Assembly: GCA_934695325.1 (NCBI GenBank)
Contig: CAKUVD010000002.1
Coordinates: 186,001-250,000, forward strand
DNA length: 64,000 nucleotides
Origin: an uncultured Bacteroidales bacterium
GTDB taxonomy: Bacteria > Bacteroidota > Bacteroidia > Bacteroidales > UBA932
Reading direction: 5' to 3'
The position numbers were made by a program, and so were the translations under genes. The notes below the pieces were generated by a model. It saw nothing but the letters and a program-made list of their open reading frames with translations, was not told the origin of the DNA and did no database searches. Of this stretch, positions 33,104 to 41,913 are shown piece by piece (the first letter of the stretch is position 1; every line of letters starts with the position of its first letter).

Positions 33104-36100
33104 ATGAACAAGTTTCTTTTTACACAAACATTGAAACGTTTTTCATTGGCAGTGGTCCTGGCTTTTGTCGCCGTCACCGGCGCATTCGCCCAGAACTCGC
33201 GGGAAATCACGCTGAAGATGGAGGGCTCTCCGCTCGGCAAGGTGATGGACGCCATTGAAAATCAGTCTCAGTACCTGTTCCTCAATGACGGTGTCGATGT
33301 CAATATGACTGTCGATATCAATGTCACCAAAGCGACCATCACGACCGCTCTTGAGAATATGTTCGCCGCCAAGCCGGTCATCTGGAAGGTAGACGGCGTG
33401 AACGTCTATATCTCGCCTAAGAAAGATGAGGCGCAGAATGTAGGCCGCAGGGTTTCAGGAACCATAACGGATGCAGCCGGGATGCCGCTCATCGGAGCAG
33501 CAGTGCTCGTAAAGGGCACATCCAACGGAACAAGCACGGATGCGGACGGTAAGTTCTCCTTTGACCTGGACGATGCCAATATGTCCGGTGCGAAGACGCT
33601 CCAGTTCGTATGCCTCGGTTATGCCAGCCTTGAACTTCCGCTCGGAAACAGGCGCGTGTTCAATGTCACTATGGCTGATGACTCTCAGCTCCTCGAAGGG
33701 ACAGTGGTCACCGCACTAGGCATCAAGCGCTCAGAGAAGGCATTGAGCTACAATGTCCAGAAAGTGGATTCGGAAGAGCTTCTCACGAACAAGGACGCTA
33801 ACTTCGTAAATTCCCTGAATGGTAAGGTCGCTGGTCTCGTGATCAACTCTTCGTCATCAGGAGTCGGCGGTGCATCCAAGGTCGTGATGCGTGGTGAAAA
33901 ATCCATAAGCAAGTCCTCTAACGCACTTTATGTCATCGACGGTATACCTATGTACACTTCCGCAAGGGATGCCGGTACGGAATTTGACTCCAAGGGAGCC
34001 ACCGATCCTATCGCTGACATCAACCCGGAGGACATCGAGTCGATGACCGTCCTCACCGGTGCTGCCGCAGCAGCCCTCTATGGTTCATCCGCCGCCAACG
34101 GCGCCATCGTCGTCACCACTAAGAAAGGACTTGAAGGAAAGACCTCGCTGACGATCTCCAGCAACACGGAGTTCTTCAATCCTTTCGTCCTGCCTTCTTT
34201 CCAGAACAGGTATGGTACCGGCGACCTGAACTCTTCGGAGGGGTCTGCCATCCGAAGCTGGGGCAATAAGCTGAACTCTTCCAACTACATAGGCTACAAC
34301 CCTCGCAGTGACTATTTCCAGACTGGCGTGACCGGAACTGAGAGCGTTTCCCTCTCTACCGGAAACTCCAAGAACCAGACCTATCTCTCCGCCGCTGCGG
34401 TGAACTCGAAGGGGGTTGTTCCGAACAACGGTTACAACAGATACAACTTCACGTTCCGCAACACCACCAAGTTCCTGAAAGACAAGATGACTCTGGATGT
34501 GGCTGTGGGATATATTATGCAGAACGACAGGAACCTCACGAACCAGGGTACATACAACAACCCTATCGTGGGCGCCTACCTCTTCCCTCGCGGAAATGAC
34601 TGGGAGGACATCTCTATGTATGAGAGATGGGACTCTTCACGAAAGATATATACCCAGTATTGGCCTGTAGGCGATGCCGGAATGACAATGCAGAACCCTT
34701 ACTGGATCAACTATCGTAACCTCCGTCAGAACAAGAAGAACAGGTACAACCTCAGCGCCGGCTTGTACTATGACATAACTGACTGGATGACACTGTCCGG
34801 CCGCGTTAAGGTGGACAACTCCGAGAACAAATACACAGAGAAGTTCTATGCCTCCACCAACACTCAGCTTACCGAGTATTCCACCAATGGCCTCTATGGC
34901 CAGGAAGAGGCACAGGACAAGCAGTTCTATGCTGACGTGCTCCTCGACATAAACAAGTCGTGGAAGAACTGGAGCTTTCACGGGAACATCGGTGCTTCCA
35001 TCTCTGATATGCGTGCGGACAGTTTCTCGCTCCGAGGCCCTATCGCCGACGGCAGCGTGGATCCTTCTGAGTCCAAGAACATACCTAACGTATTTAATGT
35101 CTTTGCACTCAGCCAGTCCAAGTCTGTGAAAAGACAGACCGGATGGAGGGAGCAGACACAGTCCATCTACGCTTCTGCAGAGGTCGGCTTCAAGAATGCT
35201 TATTACCTTACTCTCACGGGGCGTAACGACTGGCCTTCACAGCTCGCCGGACCTCGCTCTAACCAGAAGGGCTTCTTCTATCCTTCGGTGGGTGCTTCGG
35301 TAGTCCTTTCAGAGATTATCCCTATGCCTAAGCAGCTCGAATATCTGAAAGTTCGTACTTCCTGGGCATCTGTGGGCGTTCCTTTCGGAAGATGGCTCGC
35401 CAACCCTATGCACGAGTGGCCTGACAAGGGTAACTCTTGGAACACTCAGACGGCATACCCTGTCGAGAACCTCAAGCCTGAGAGGACGAACTCTTGGGAG
35501 GCCGGTATCACTATGCGGTTCCTGAACTGGTTCAGCCTCGACGCTTCCTACTATAACACACATACGAAGAACCAGACCATATACCCTGAGATTTCCACGG
35601 GTTCAGGATATTCTGAGATTCCTATTCAGTCAGGTGATGTGCTGAACGAGGGCGTCGAGCTCTCGCTCGGGTTCGACAAGACGTGGGGTATCTTCGGATG
35701 GAACAGCAACTATACGTTCTCCACGAACAGGAACAAGATCGTCTCCCTGGTCAAGGATGTGAAGAACCCTGTCACCGGCGAGCCTCTCAGCATTTCCGCA
35801 ATGGAGATGGGCGGTCTCGGCAATGCCAGGTTCATCCTCAAGGAAGGCGGCACCCTCGGTGACCTCTATTCTCGTCAGGACTTCGTAAGGGACAGCAACG
35901 GAAAGATTTACGTTGATGCGTCTGGCAATGTCGCCACTGAGACCAAGAAGGACATTGACGACTATGTCAAGCTTGGAAGCGTTCTCCCTAAGGCAAATAT
36001 GGCTTGGAGAAATGACTTCAAGGTGCAGAACTTCAATTTCGGTTTTATGCTTACCGCCCGTCTCGGCGGAGTGGTATATTCCAGGACTCAGGCGATGCTC

Positions 36101-36484
36101 GACTACTACGGCGTTTCAGAGGCAACAGCATCGGCACGTGACAACGGCGGAGTGTATATCAACGGTTCCGACCTCATTGACGCGAATAGCTGGTACACGG
36201 CCATCGGCTCCGGAGACACTGTCCCTCAGTATTATACGTACTCGGCTACTAACCTTAGGCTCCAGGAGGCTTCCATCGGCTACACCTTCCCTAAGAAGAT
36301 GCTCGGAAACCTGTTCGACCTTACTGTGCAGGTGGTGGGCCGCAACCTTTGGATGATCTACAACAAGGCTCCGTATGACCCTGAGTCGGTTGCGTCTGCT
36401 ACGACCAACTTCTATTCTGGTCTCGACTATTTTATGATGCCAAGCACCAGAAACTTCGGCTTCAACATCAGAATCAAATTCTAA
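33104..36484 (+). CDS. SusC/RagA-type TonB-dependent outer-membrane transporter with STN signalling domain
   Basis: A protein of 1126 residues. The signal peptide (SLAVVLAFVAVTGAFA) is followed by an STN domain (about 30-105: REITLKMEGSPLGKVMDAIE, VNMTVDINVTKATITTALEN), the part that talks to FecR. A carboxypeptidase-like domain follows (GRRVSGTITDAAGMPLIGAA), then the plug (SSGVGGASKVVMRGEKSISK, ALYVIDGIPM, ESMTVLTGAAAAALYGSSAA, GAIVVTTKKG) and a 22-strand barrel ending FGFNIRIKF. It imports oligosaccharides handed over by SusD. By its neighbours the substrate is a high-mannose type N-glycan. CATTGAC motifs, dense elsewhere, are absent here. Confidence 0.95.
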   Translation: MNKFLFTQTLKRFSLAVVLAFVAVTGAFAQNSREITLKMEGSPLGKVMDAIENQSQYLFLNDGVDVNMTVDINVTKATITTALENMFAAKPVIWKVDGVNVYISPKKDEAQNVGRRVSGTITDAAGMPLIGAAVLVKGTSNGTSTDADGKFSFDLDDANMSGAKTLQFVCLGYASLELPLGNRRVFNVTMADDSQLLEGTVVTALGIKRSEKALSYNVQKVDSEELLTNKDANFVNSLNGKVAGLVINSSSSGVGGASKVVMRGEKSISKSSNALYVIDGIPMYTSARDAGTEFDSKGATDPIADINPEDIESMTVLTGAAAAALYGSSAANGAIVVTTKKGLEGKTSLTISSNTEFFNPFVLPSFQNRYGTGDLNSSEGSAIRSWGNKLNSSNYIGYNPRSDYFQTGVTGTESVSLSTGNSKNQTYLSAAAVNSKGVVPNNGYNRYNFTFRNTTKFLKDKMTLDVAVGYIMQNDRNLTNQGTYNNPIVGAYLFPRGNDWEDISMYERWDSSRKIYTQYWPVGDAGMTMQNPYWINYRNLRQNKKNRYNLSAGLYYDITDWMTLSGRVKVDNSENKYTEKFYASTNTQLTEYSTNGLYGQEEAQDKQFYADVLLDINKSWKNWSFHGNIGASISDMRADSFSLRGPIADGSVDPSESKNIPNVFNVFALSQSKSVKRQTGWREQTQSIYASAEVGFKNAYYLTLTGRNDWPSQLAGPRSNQKGFFYPSVGASVVLSEIIPMPKQLEYLKVRTSWASVGVPFGRWLANPMHEWPDKGNSWNTQTAYPVENLKPERTNSWEAGITMRFLNWFSLDASYYNTHTKNQTIYPEISTGSGYSEIPIQSGDVLNEGVELSLGFDKTWGIFGWNSNYTFSTNRNKIVSLVKDVKNPVTGEPLSISAMEMGGLGNARFILKEGGTLGDLYSRQDFVRDSNGKIYVDASGNVATETKKDIDDYVKLGSVLPKANMAWRNDFKVQNFNFGFMLTARLGGVVYSRTQAMLDYYGVSEATASARDNGGVYINGSDLIDANSWYTAIGSGDTVPQYYTYSATNLRLQEASIGYTFPKKMLGNLFDLTVQVVGRNLWMIYNKAPYDPESVASATTNFYSGLDYFMMPSTRNFGFNIRIKF

Positions 36485-36499
36485 AGGAGGCTTTCGACA

Positions 36500-38137
36500 A
36501 TGAAAAACAACATATATAAAGCAATTTCGATGGCTGCGGTGGCTTTCTGCGGAATAGCCTGCACATCGAACTTCGAGGAAATAAACAAGAACCCGTATGG
36601 CGTTTCCGATGACGAGATGCAAAGAGACGGATACATTATCCGCGCATCTTTGACGGGTATTGCCAACGGAGTGATTTCTCCGGACGTGAATACTACGCAG
36701 TTCACGGAATGTCTTCTGGGCGGTACCCAGGGCGGATATATGGCAGATGCCAATGCCGGCTTCGCCAATACCATCTCCAACTATAATCCGACTGACAACT
36801 GGACCAATGTGTTTATGAAGAGCGACAGGATCATTCCTGTAATCTATACGAACTACAAGCAGCTCCATCAGGTGACGGATGACCCTGTGATCCTCGCTGT
36901 GGGTGACATCGTGAAGGTGGCCGCTATGCACAGGGTCACGGATACCTATGGCCCTATCCCTTATACCAAGATCGGCCAGGACGGAAGCCTCACGGTTCCT
37001 TATGATTCGCAGGAGGACGTTTACAAGGCTATGTTCAATGAACTTGACAATGCCGTCGATGTCTTGATGCCTAACCGCACGAACAATTTCGCTTCTGACG
37101 CTGACGCTATCTATGGCGGTAACGTCGAGAAATGGATAAAACTTGCCAACTCTCTGAAACTCAGGCTTGCGATGCGTGTCTCTTACGCTGCTCCGGAACT
37201 CTCCAGGGAAATGGCTGAGTCTGCGGTGAAGAACGATGTCGGAGTCATCACGTCAAATGACGAGAATGCGAAGTTCTCTGCTTGGGGAACTGACGGAAAC
37301 CCGATCAAGGTGGCTGTGCAGTATAATATGGTGAAGGAACACGAAGACAAGTCCGCTTGCGGTACTTTGGCAGGTGACTCCCACGTGGCTGCTGACATCA
37401 TTTGCTATATGAACGGCTACAATGACCCGCGGCGTGCATCATACTTCACGAAAGGCGAGTGGGACGGATATGACTATGTCGGAATGAGAAGGGGCATCGT
37501 CATCCCTGCCCAGACGACCATAGGCCACAAGTTCTCCGGCTTCACGCTCAATGTCTCCGATCCTGTGTGCTGGATGAATGCCGCAGAGGTCGCTTTCCTC
37601 GAGGCAGAGGCCGTAGCGGTGTTCGGCTATGATATGGGTGGCGCAGCCAAGGACTTCTATGAGAGAGGCATCGAACTCTCGTTCGAGCAGTGGGGCGCAG
37701 GCAGTGCTGCTGAGTATATCGCCGACAACACAAGCGTTCCTGGTACATATACGGATCCTTCCGGCTCCAACACCTATACCGAGGCTCTCTCAAGCATCAC
37801 CATCGCTTGGGACGAGGCTGCGACTACGGCTCAGAAGCAGGAGCGTATCATCACCCAGAAGTGGATTGCGAACTGGCTTCTCGGAAACGAGGCCTGGGCG
37901 GACTGGAGAAGAACAGGCTATCCGACGCTGATCCCTGTATCTGATGCGGGCAACAAGAGCAACGGCATCGTGGATTCCCGTCAGGGCGCAAGACGTATGG
38001 CATATCCTACCAACGAGGTTACTTCCAACTCGGAGAACTATCAGGCCGCAGTCAGCAATCTCCTGAAGGGTGCGGATAATATGACTACCCGTCTTTGGTT
38101 CGACTGCAACCCGGACAATCCTTATTACAAGAACTAA
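36500..38137 (+). CDS. SusD/RagB-like nutrient-binding outer-membrane lipoprotein
   Basis: A protein of 545 residues with a lipoprotein signal (VAFCGIACTSNF; lipobox GIAC). It is of the SusD-like type 2 group: NPYGVSDDEMQRDGYIIRAS at the start, NYNPTDNWTNVFMKSDRIIP, IVKVAAMHRVTDTYGPIPYT with TPR-like helices, and NAAEVAFLEAEAVAVFGYD near residue 360. It forms the lid of the SusC pore and binds the glycan at the surface. It lies 15 bp after susC with an AAAGGAGG-like sequence just upstream, better than most local starts, which suits high expression. Confidence 0.95.
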   Translation: MKNNIYKAISMAAVAFCGIACTSNFEEINKNPYGVSDDEMQRDGYIIRASLTGIANGVISPDVNTTQFTECLLGGTQGGYMADANAGFANTISNYNPTDNWTNVFMKSDRIIPVIYTNYKQLHQVTDDPVILAVGDIVKVAAMHRVTDTYGPIPYTKIGQDGSLTVPYDSQEDVYKAMFNELDNAVDVLMPNRTNNFASDADAIYGGNVEKWIKLANSLKLRLAMRVSYAAPELSREMAESAVKNDVGVITSNDENAKFSAWGTDGNPIKVAVQYNMVKEHEDKSACGTLAGDSHVAADIICYMNGYNDPRRASYFTKGEWDGYDYVGMRRGIVIPAQTTIGHKFSGFTLNVSDPVCWMNAAEVAFLEAEAVAVFGYDMGGAAKDFYERGIELSFEQWGAGSAAEYIADNTSVPGTYTDPSGSNTYTEALSSITIAWDEAATTAQKQERIITQKWIANWLLGNEAWADWRRTGYPTLIPVSDAGNKSNGIVDSRQGARRMAYPTNEVTSNSENYQAAVSNLLKGADNMTTRLWFDCNPDNPYYKN

Positions 38138-38155
38138 CACTAAAATTCGTATAAG

Positions 38156-39271
38156 ATGACAACTAGAGATAACAGATTGACGAAAATCGTTCTCACAGGT
38201 GCGGCTGCCATACTGATGGCGTCCTGCTCCGACTGGACCGAGACGGAAAGCGTCAATATCAAATATCCTGACCTGAAGGAGGATGCGCCGGAGCTCTATG
38301 AGCAGTATATGCAGTCTCTGAGGGATTACAGGGACAGCGATCACAAGGTGGTCATAGGCAAGTTCGCCAACAAGGCTGCCGCTCCTGCCGGACAGGCCGA
38401 GCATATCAATGCTCTTCCCGACAGCATCGACTATGTGATACTCCAGAATCCAGACGCTCTCAGCGACGAGATTATGTGCGAGATGAACGAGGTGCGTGAT
38501 GTGAAGGGAATGAAAATCCTCTATGAGATAAGTTACGCTGACATCATCTCCGCATACAAGGCTTATGCCGAGGAGTGGAAGGCTGCTCACCCTGAGACGA
38601 CTCCTGCAGAGGGCGAAGAGGAGACACCGACAGACCCTTCTGACACCCTCGTGGCACAGGATCCGTTCGTGAAGGATGCTGTCAAGGAACAGCTGGCATA
38701 TTTTCCGAAATACGGCTATGACGGAATCAATGTCTCTTTCACGGCTCTGAACCCTCTCAGTGTGACAGACGAGAACAAGCCTGCGCTTCTTGCGAGCCAG
38801 GAGGCTTTCCTCGGAGACATCCGCGAGTGGAGACAGGCCAATGCAGATGCGCTCTTTTTCTATGAGGGCACTCCGCAGTATCTTCTCAGCGAGGATACGT
38901 CGCTTGTCGACAGTGCGGACTACATCATCATTCCGGCTGAATCTCAGCAGAACGTTTACGGGTTCTCATACCTCGTGAACCAGGCTATGAGATTCGAGAA
39001 CATTCCTTCAGACAGGTTCGTCATAGGAGTGACTACGGTCTCGCTTACCGATCCGGGCGACACCAAGGGAACTTTCATCGACAAGGACGACAATGGAAAC
39101 ACCCTCACCGCCATCACCGGAGCCGCATATTGGACGGCGCAGGTGACGACTGGTTTCACCAAGTCGGGAATCTGCATTGACAATGTGCAGAATGACTACT
39201 ATAACATTCAGTTCGTATATCCTAACGTCCGCAGGGCTATAGCGATAATGAACCCATCACCACTTAATTAA
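38156..39271 (+). CDS. GH18-like surface glycan-binding lipoprotein, catalytically inactive
   Basis: A protein of 371 residues, lipoprotein (AAILMASCSDW). Residues 60-360 follow the GH18 TIM-barrel: HKVVIGKFANK, IDYVILQNPDALSDEIMCEM, MKILYEISY, and YFPKYGYDGINVSFTALNP at 182-200, where the catalytic DGxDxDxE should be. Here it reads DGINVSFTA, with no acid at the nucleophile-assisting or proton-donor positions, so hydrolysis is not expected. An acidic Pro/Glu/Thr insert lies at 146-163. The same position in the high-mannose N-glycan PUL of B. thetaiotaomicron (BT3985, from memory) holds such a binding protein. It lies 18 bp after susD. Confidence 0.82.
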   Translation: MTTRDNRLTKIVLTGAAAILMASCSDWTETESVNIKYPDLKEDAPELYEQYMQSLRDYRDSDHKVVIGKFANKAAAPAGQAEHINALPDSIDYVILQNPDALSDEIMCEMNEVRDVKGMKILYEISYADIISAYKAYAEEWKAAHPETTPAEGEEETPTDPSDTLVAQDPFVKDAVKEQLAYFPKYGYDGINVSFTALNPLSVTDENKPALLASQEAFLGDIREWRQANADALFFYEGTPQYLLSEDTSLVDSADYIIIPAESQQNVYGFSYLVNQAMRFENIPSDRFVIGVTTVSLTDPGDTKGTFIDKDDNGNTLTAITGAAYWTAQVTTGFTKSGICIDNVQNDYYNIQFVYPNVRRAIAIMNPSPLN

Positions 39272-39280
39272 GCATTGAAG

Positions 39281-40453
39281 ATGAAAAAAACATTGAAATA
39301 CAGCTTTGTCCTTTTCGCGGCGGCATTGACTCTTGCCGGCTGCCAGACGGAAAGCAAGAGAATGGACGAGCATCATTTCGACAACAAGCTTTATCTGAAC
39401 GCATCTTCCGCCACTGACGAGATCCTGGTGAAGCAGACAGGCTCAGCCGTCAATGTGACGAGGACACTCTCGATGAGCACCGCTCTTCAGGCGGATTGCG
39501 ACATCACCGCCAGACTTGTGGCTGCTCCGGAACTGTTGGATGCCTACAGACAGGCATATTATGACGGGACGGTGAATCTGCTTCCTGAAGGAAAGTGCGA
39601 GATTTCGGAGAGCACATTGACCATATCCAAGGGCGCAAACGCCTCTCCTGCCGTCGAGATCTCTTTCAGCGGCCTTGAGGAACTTGACCGCGACCTCGTA
39701 TATGTGCAGCCTGTAAGGCTCACCGACATCCAGGGAATAGAGGTGCTCGATTCCAAGACTTCCGTATATTATGTGTTCAAGGGAGCGGCTCTCATCAACG
39801 TGGTCGCAGACCTCGCCGAGAACAGGGCTTACCCTTCTTGGAAGGACGGCAGCATAGTGAACGATATGAGCAACTTCACTCTGGAGTGTATGGTGAACTT
39901 CAACAAATTCGGCCGCCAGATTTCCACGATTATGGGCATAGAGGGCAATTTCCTCCTCCGCGTGGGTGACGCCGGCGTCCCTGACAACCAGCTTCAGGTG
40001 GCTTCGAGCCGTAATCTTACCAGTTCCGACCTTCAGTTTGAGACCGGTAAATGGTATCACGTGGCAATGACTTTCGACAAAGGCACGGTGAAGGTGTACT
40101 TTAACGGAACGGAGAAACTCACCGGCAACTGCGGAAAGACATCCGTAAGCTTAGGAGCGGCGCATTCCGATACCGAGGCTTCGTCACGTTGCTTCTGGAT
40201 TGGATATTCTTATGCTTCAGACCGCTACCTTGACGGGAAGATTGCCGAAGTCAGAATATGGAACAAGACTCTTACTGCTGATGAGATCAATGCTCCTACT
40301 CATTTCTATACAGTGGATCCTTCTTCTGAGGGTCTCGTGGCGTACTGGAAATTCGATGACGGCGCAGGCAACAAGATAAAGGACTACAGCGTGAACGGCA
40401 ACGACCTCACCGTGGATTCCAACCCGGGCTGGACTAAAGTCTCTCTCCCATAA
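39281..40453 (+). CDS. DUF1735 / LamG-domain surface glycan-binding lipoprotein
   Basis: A protein of 390 residues from the ATG at 39281; a TTG two codons earlier is not preferred. The lipobox is in ALTLAGCQTES. Residues 30-150 are a DUF1735 domain (FDNKLYLNASSATDEI, RDLVYVQPVRLTDIQGIEVL), common in PUL surface proteins. Residues 165-375 are a concanavalin/LamG-3 fold (FTLECMVNFNKFGRQISTIM, GKWYHVAMTFDKGTVKVYFN, LDGKIAEVRIWNKTLTADEI, EGLVAYWKFDDGAG). It probably binds the glycan core at the cell surface before cleavage. The position matches BT3986-type genes, between the dead GH18 and the active one. Confidence 0.87.
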   Translation: MKKTLKYSFVLFAAALTLAGCQTESKRMDEHHFDNKLYLNASSATDEILVKQTGSAVNVTRTLSMSTALQADCDITARLVAAPELLDAYRQAYYDGTVNLLPEGKCEISESTLTISKGANASPAVEISFSGLEELDRDLVYVQPVRLTDIQGIEVLDSKTSVYYVFKGAALINVVADLAENRAYPSWKDGSIVNDMSNFTLECMVNFNKFGRQISTIMGIEGNFLLRVGDAGVPDNQLQVASSRNLTSSDLQFETGKWYHVAMTFDKGTVKVYFNGTEKLTGNCGKTSVSLGAAHSDTEASSRCFWIGYSYASDRYLDGKIAEVRIWNKTLTADEINAPTHFYTVDPSSEGLVAYWKFDDGAGNKIKDYSVNGNDLTVDSNPGWTKVSLP

Positions 40454-40481
40454 ACAACAATAGCATTAAACTGAAGACAAT

Positions 40482-41900
40482 ATGAAAAGATATATTGACA
40501 TACTTGCGATAGCCGCTCTCTGTTCGGGTTCGATGCTCGCCTCCTGTACGGACGACATCCGCATCGGTGAACTGGACGAGTCGCAGTATGAGAACATAAA
40601 AGAACTCAAGGGCGCAGTCCGTGACGCATCTAACGGAAAGACCAGCACTATCGTCGAACTCCGCAAGGAGGATTACTCCACATCCGTGGAGTTCAGCCTC
40701 GCGAGAGCGCCTAAGGAGGGCGTGGACGTGACCATCTCTTTCGATGCGGACTATCTCGATGAGTACAACGCCGCCCATGGGACTTCATTCAAGCTGTATC
40801 CTGCCGACAGGGTTCGACTCCAGAATGACGGGAAGATCCTTATGGCTCCGGACGAGAAAGCGTCATACTCACTTGAACTCGTGATTCCGGCACTTGACAC
40901 CGTGGATTTCGAGGCTGACCAGACATATCTCCTGCCGCTTAAGGCTGAGATCGATGCCCAAGGCGTAAGCATCTCCAAGAGCGAATCTCACTGCGTGTAT
41001 CTCGTGAAGAATCTCGCAGGAGACGGTCTTGCGGAGCGAAAAGCCGGTGAGAAGCAGACATTCTTCTTTTTCGAGGTGAATGATACGAACCCGCTCAATG
41101 CTCTCCAATGGAAGATGACTGACGGGCGATATCTGGTGAACTATCTGGTCCTTTTCGCCGCCAACATTAATTATGACAGGGAGAAAGGTGAGGTATATAT
41201 CTATACGAACCCTCAGGTTACCTATATCCTTGCCCATAACGAAGAAGTGCTGCAGCCTCTGCGCAAGCACGGCATCAAGGTGATTCTTGGACTTCTCGGG
41301 AACCACGACGAGTCGGGTCTCGCACAGCTGTCCGACATCGGCGCGAAAGACTTTGCGCAGAAGATTGCCGCGATGTGCTATGCCTATAATCTTGACGGTG
41401 TGAACTTCGATGACGAGTACTCAAACTCTCCGGATCTGAGTAATCCTCTGTTCGCCAGGAGCTCCACTTATGCCGGAGCGCGCCTGATGTTCGAGACGAA
41501 GAAGGCTATGCCTGACAAGTATGTCACCACATTCCAGTATGGCAATATGTACGGTGCGGATTATATAGATGGAATCCCTGCCGGCGCCTGGATGGATATC
41601 GCAGTGGCCAACTATGGCGGAAGGGCGCGTCCTTTTGAGGGAATGACTCTTGCCAACTGCTCCGGACAGTCTACTGAAATGGCGAGGGGCGGATATATTT
41701 CCGTAAGCACTGCGCAGTCAGTCGCAAACAGCGAGTATGGATATTATATGGTGTTCGCTCCGTGGGCGGCGAATAACCAGGGCAGCCATAATCATTTCGA
41801 TTCTCTCAGCAATCTTGCTGAAGGACTTTACGGCAACAGACTTGTGACTCCGGAGCATTATTATCCTTCTACGCAGTCACTTGAAACAAAACCATTCTAA
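40482..41900 (+). CDS. GH18 endo-beta-N-acetylglucosaminidase (EndoH/F1-like)
   Basis: A protein of 472 residues, lipoprotein (GSMLASCTDDI). Residues 25-180 form a DUF1735-like domain (LKGAVRDASNGKTSTIVELR, YNAAHGTSFKLYPADRVRLQ). Residues 190-470 are GH18: TFFFFEVNDTNPL, LVLFAANINYD, VILGLLGNHDESGL, and YNLDGVNFDDEYS at 302-314. The catalytic motif DGxDxDxE is kept as DGVNFDDE with Asp310 and Glu312; the fourth position is Asn308 instead of Asp. It should cut the chitobiose core of N-glycans (high-mannose type) at the surface, releasing the glycan for the SusC/D pair. It resembles BT3987 in order and domains. Confidence 0.88.
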   Translation: MKRYIDILAIAALCSGSMLASCTDDIRIGELDESQYENIKELKGAVRDASNGKTSTIVELRKEDYSTSVEFSLARAPKEGVDVTISFDADYLDEYNAAHGTSFKLYPADRVRLQNDGKILMAPDEKASYSLELVIPALDTVDFEADQTYLLPLKAEIDAQGVSISKSESHCVYLVKNLAGDGLAERKAGEKQTFFFFEVNDTNPLNALQWKMTDGRYLVNYLVLFAANINYDREKGEVYIYTNPQVTYILAHNEEVLQPLRKHGIKVILGLLGNHDESGLAQLSDIGAKDFAQKIAAMCYAYNLDGVNFDDEYSNSPDLSNPLFARSSTYAGARLMFETKKAMPDKYVTTFQYGNMYGADYIDGIPAGAWMDIAVANYGGRARPFEGMTLANCSGQSTEMARGGYISVSTAQSVANSEYGYYMVFAPWAANNQGSHNHFDSLSNLAEGLYGNRLVTPEHYYPSTQSLETKPF

Positions 41901-41913
41901 ATAAGTGGATAAA

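Noticed and set aside
36481..36500. Invertible promoter upstream of the PUL
   Set aside because: No flanking inverted repeats or recombinase gene lie near 31.9-33.1 or 36.5 kb; regulation is better explained by sigma/FecR.
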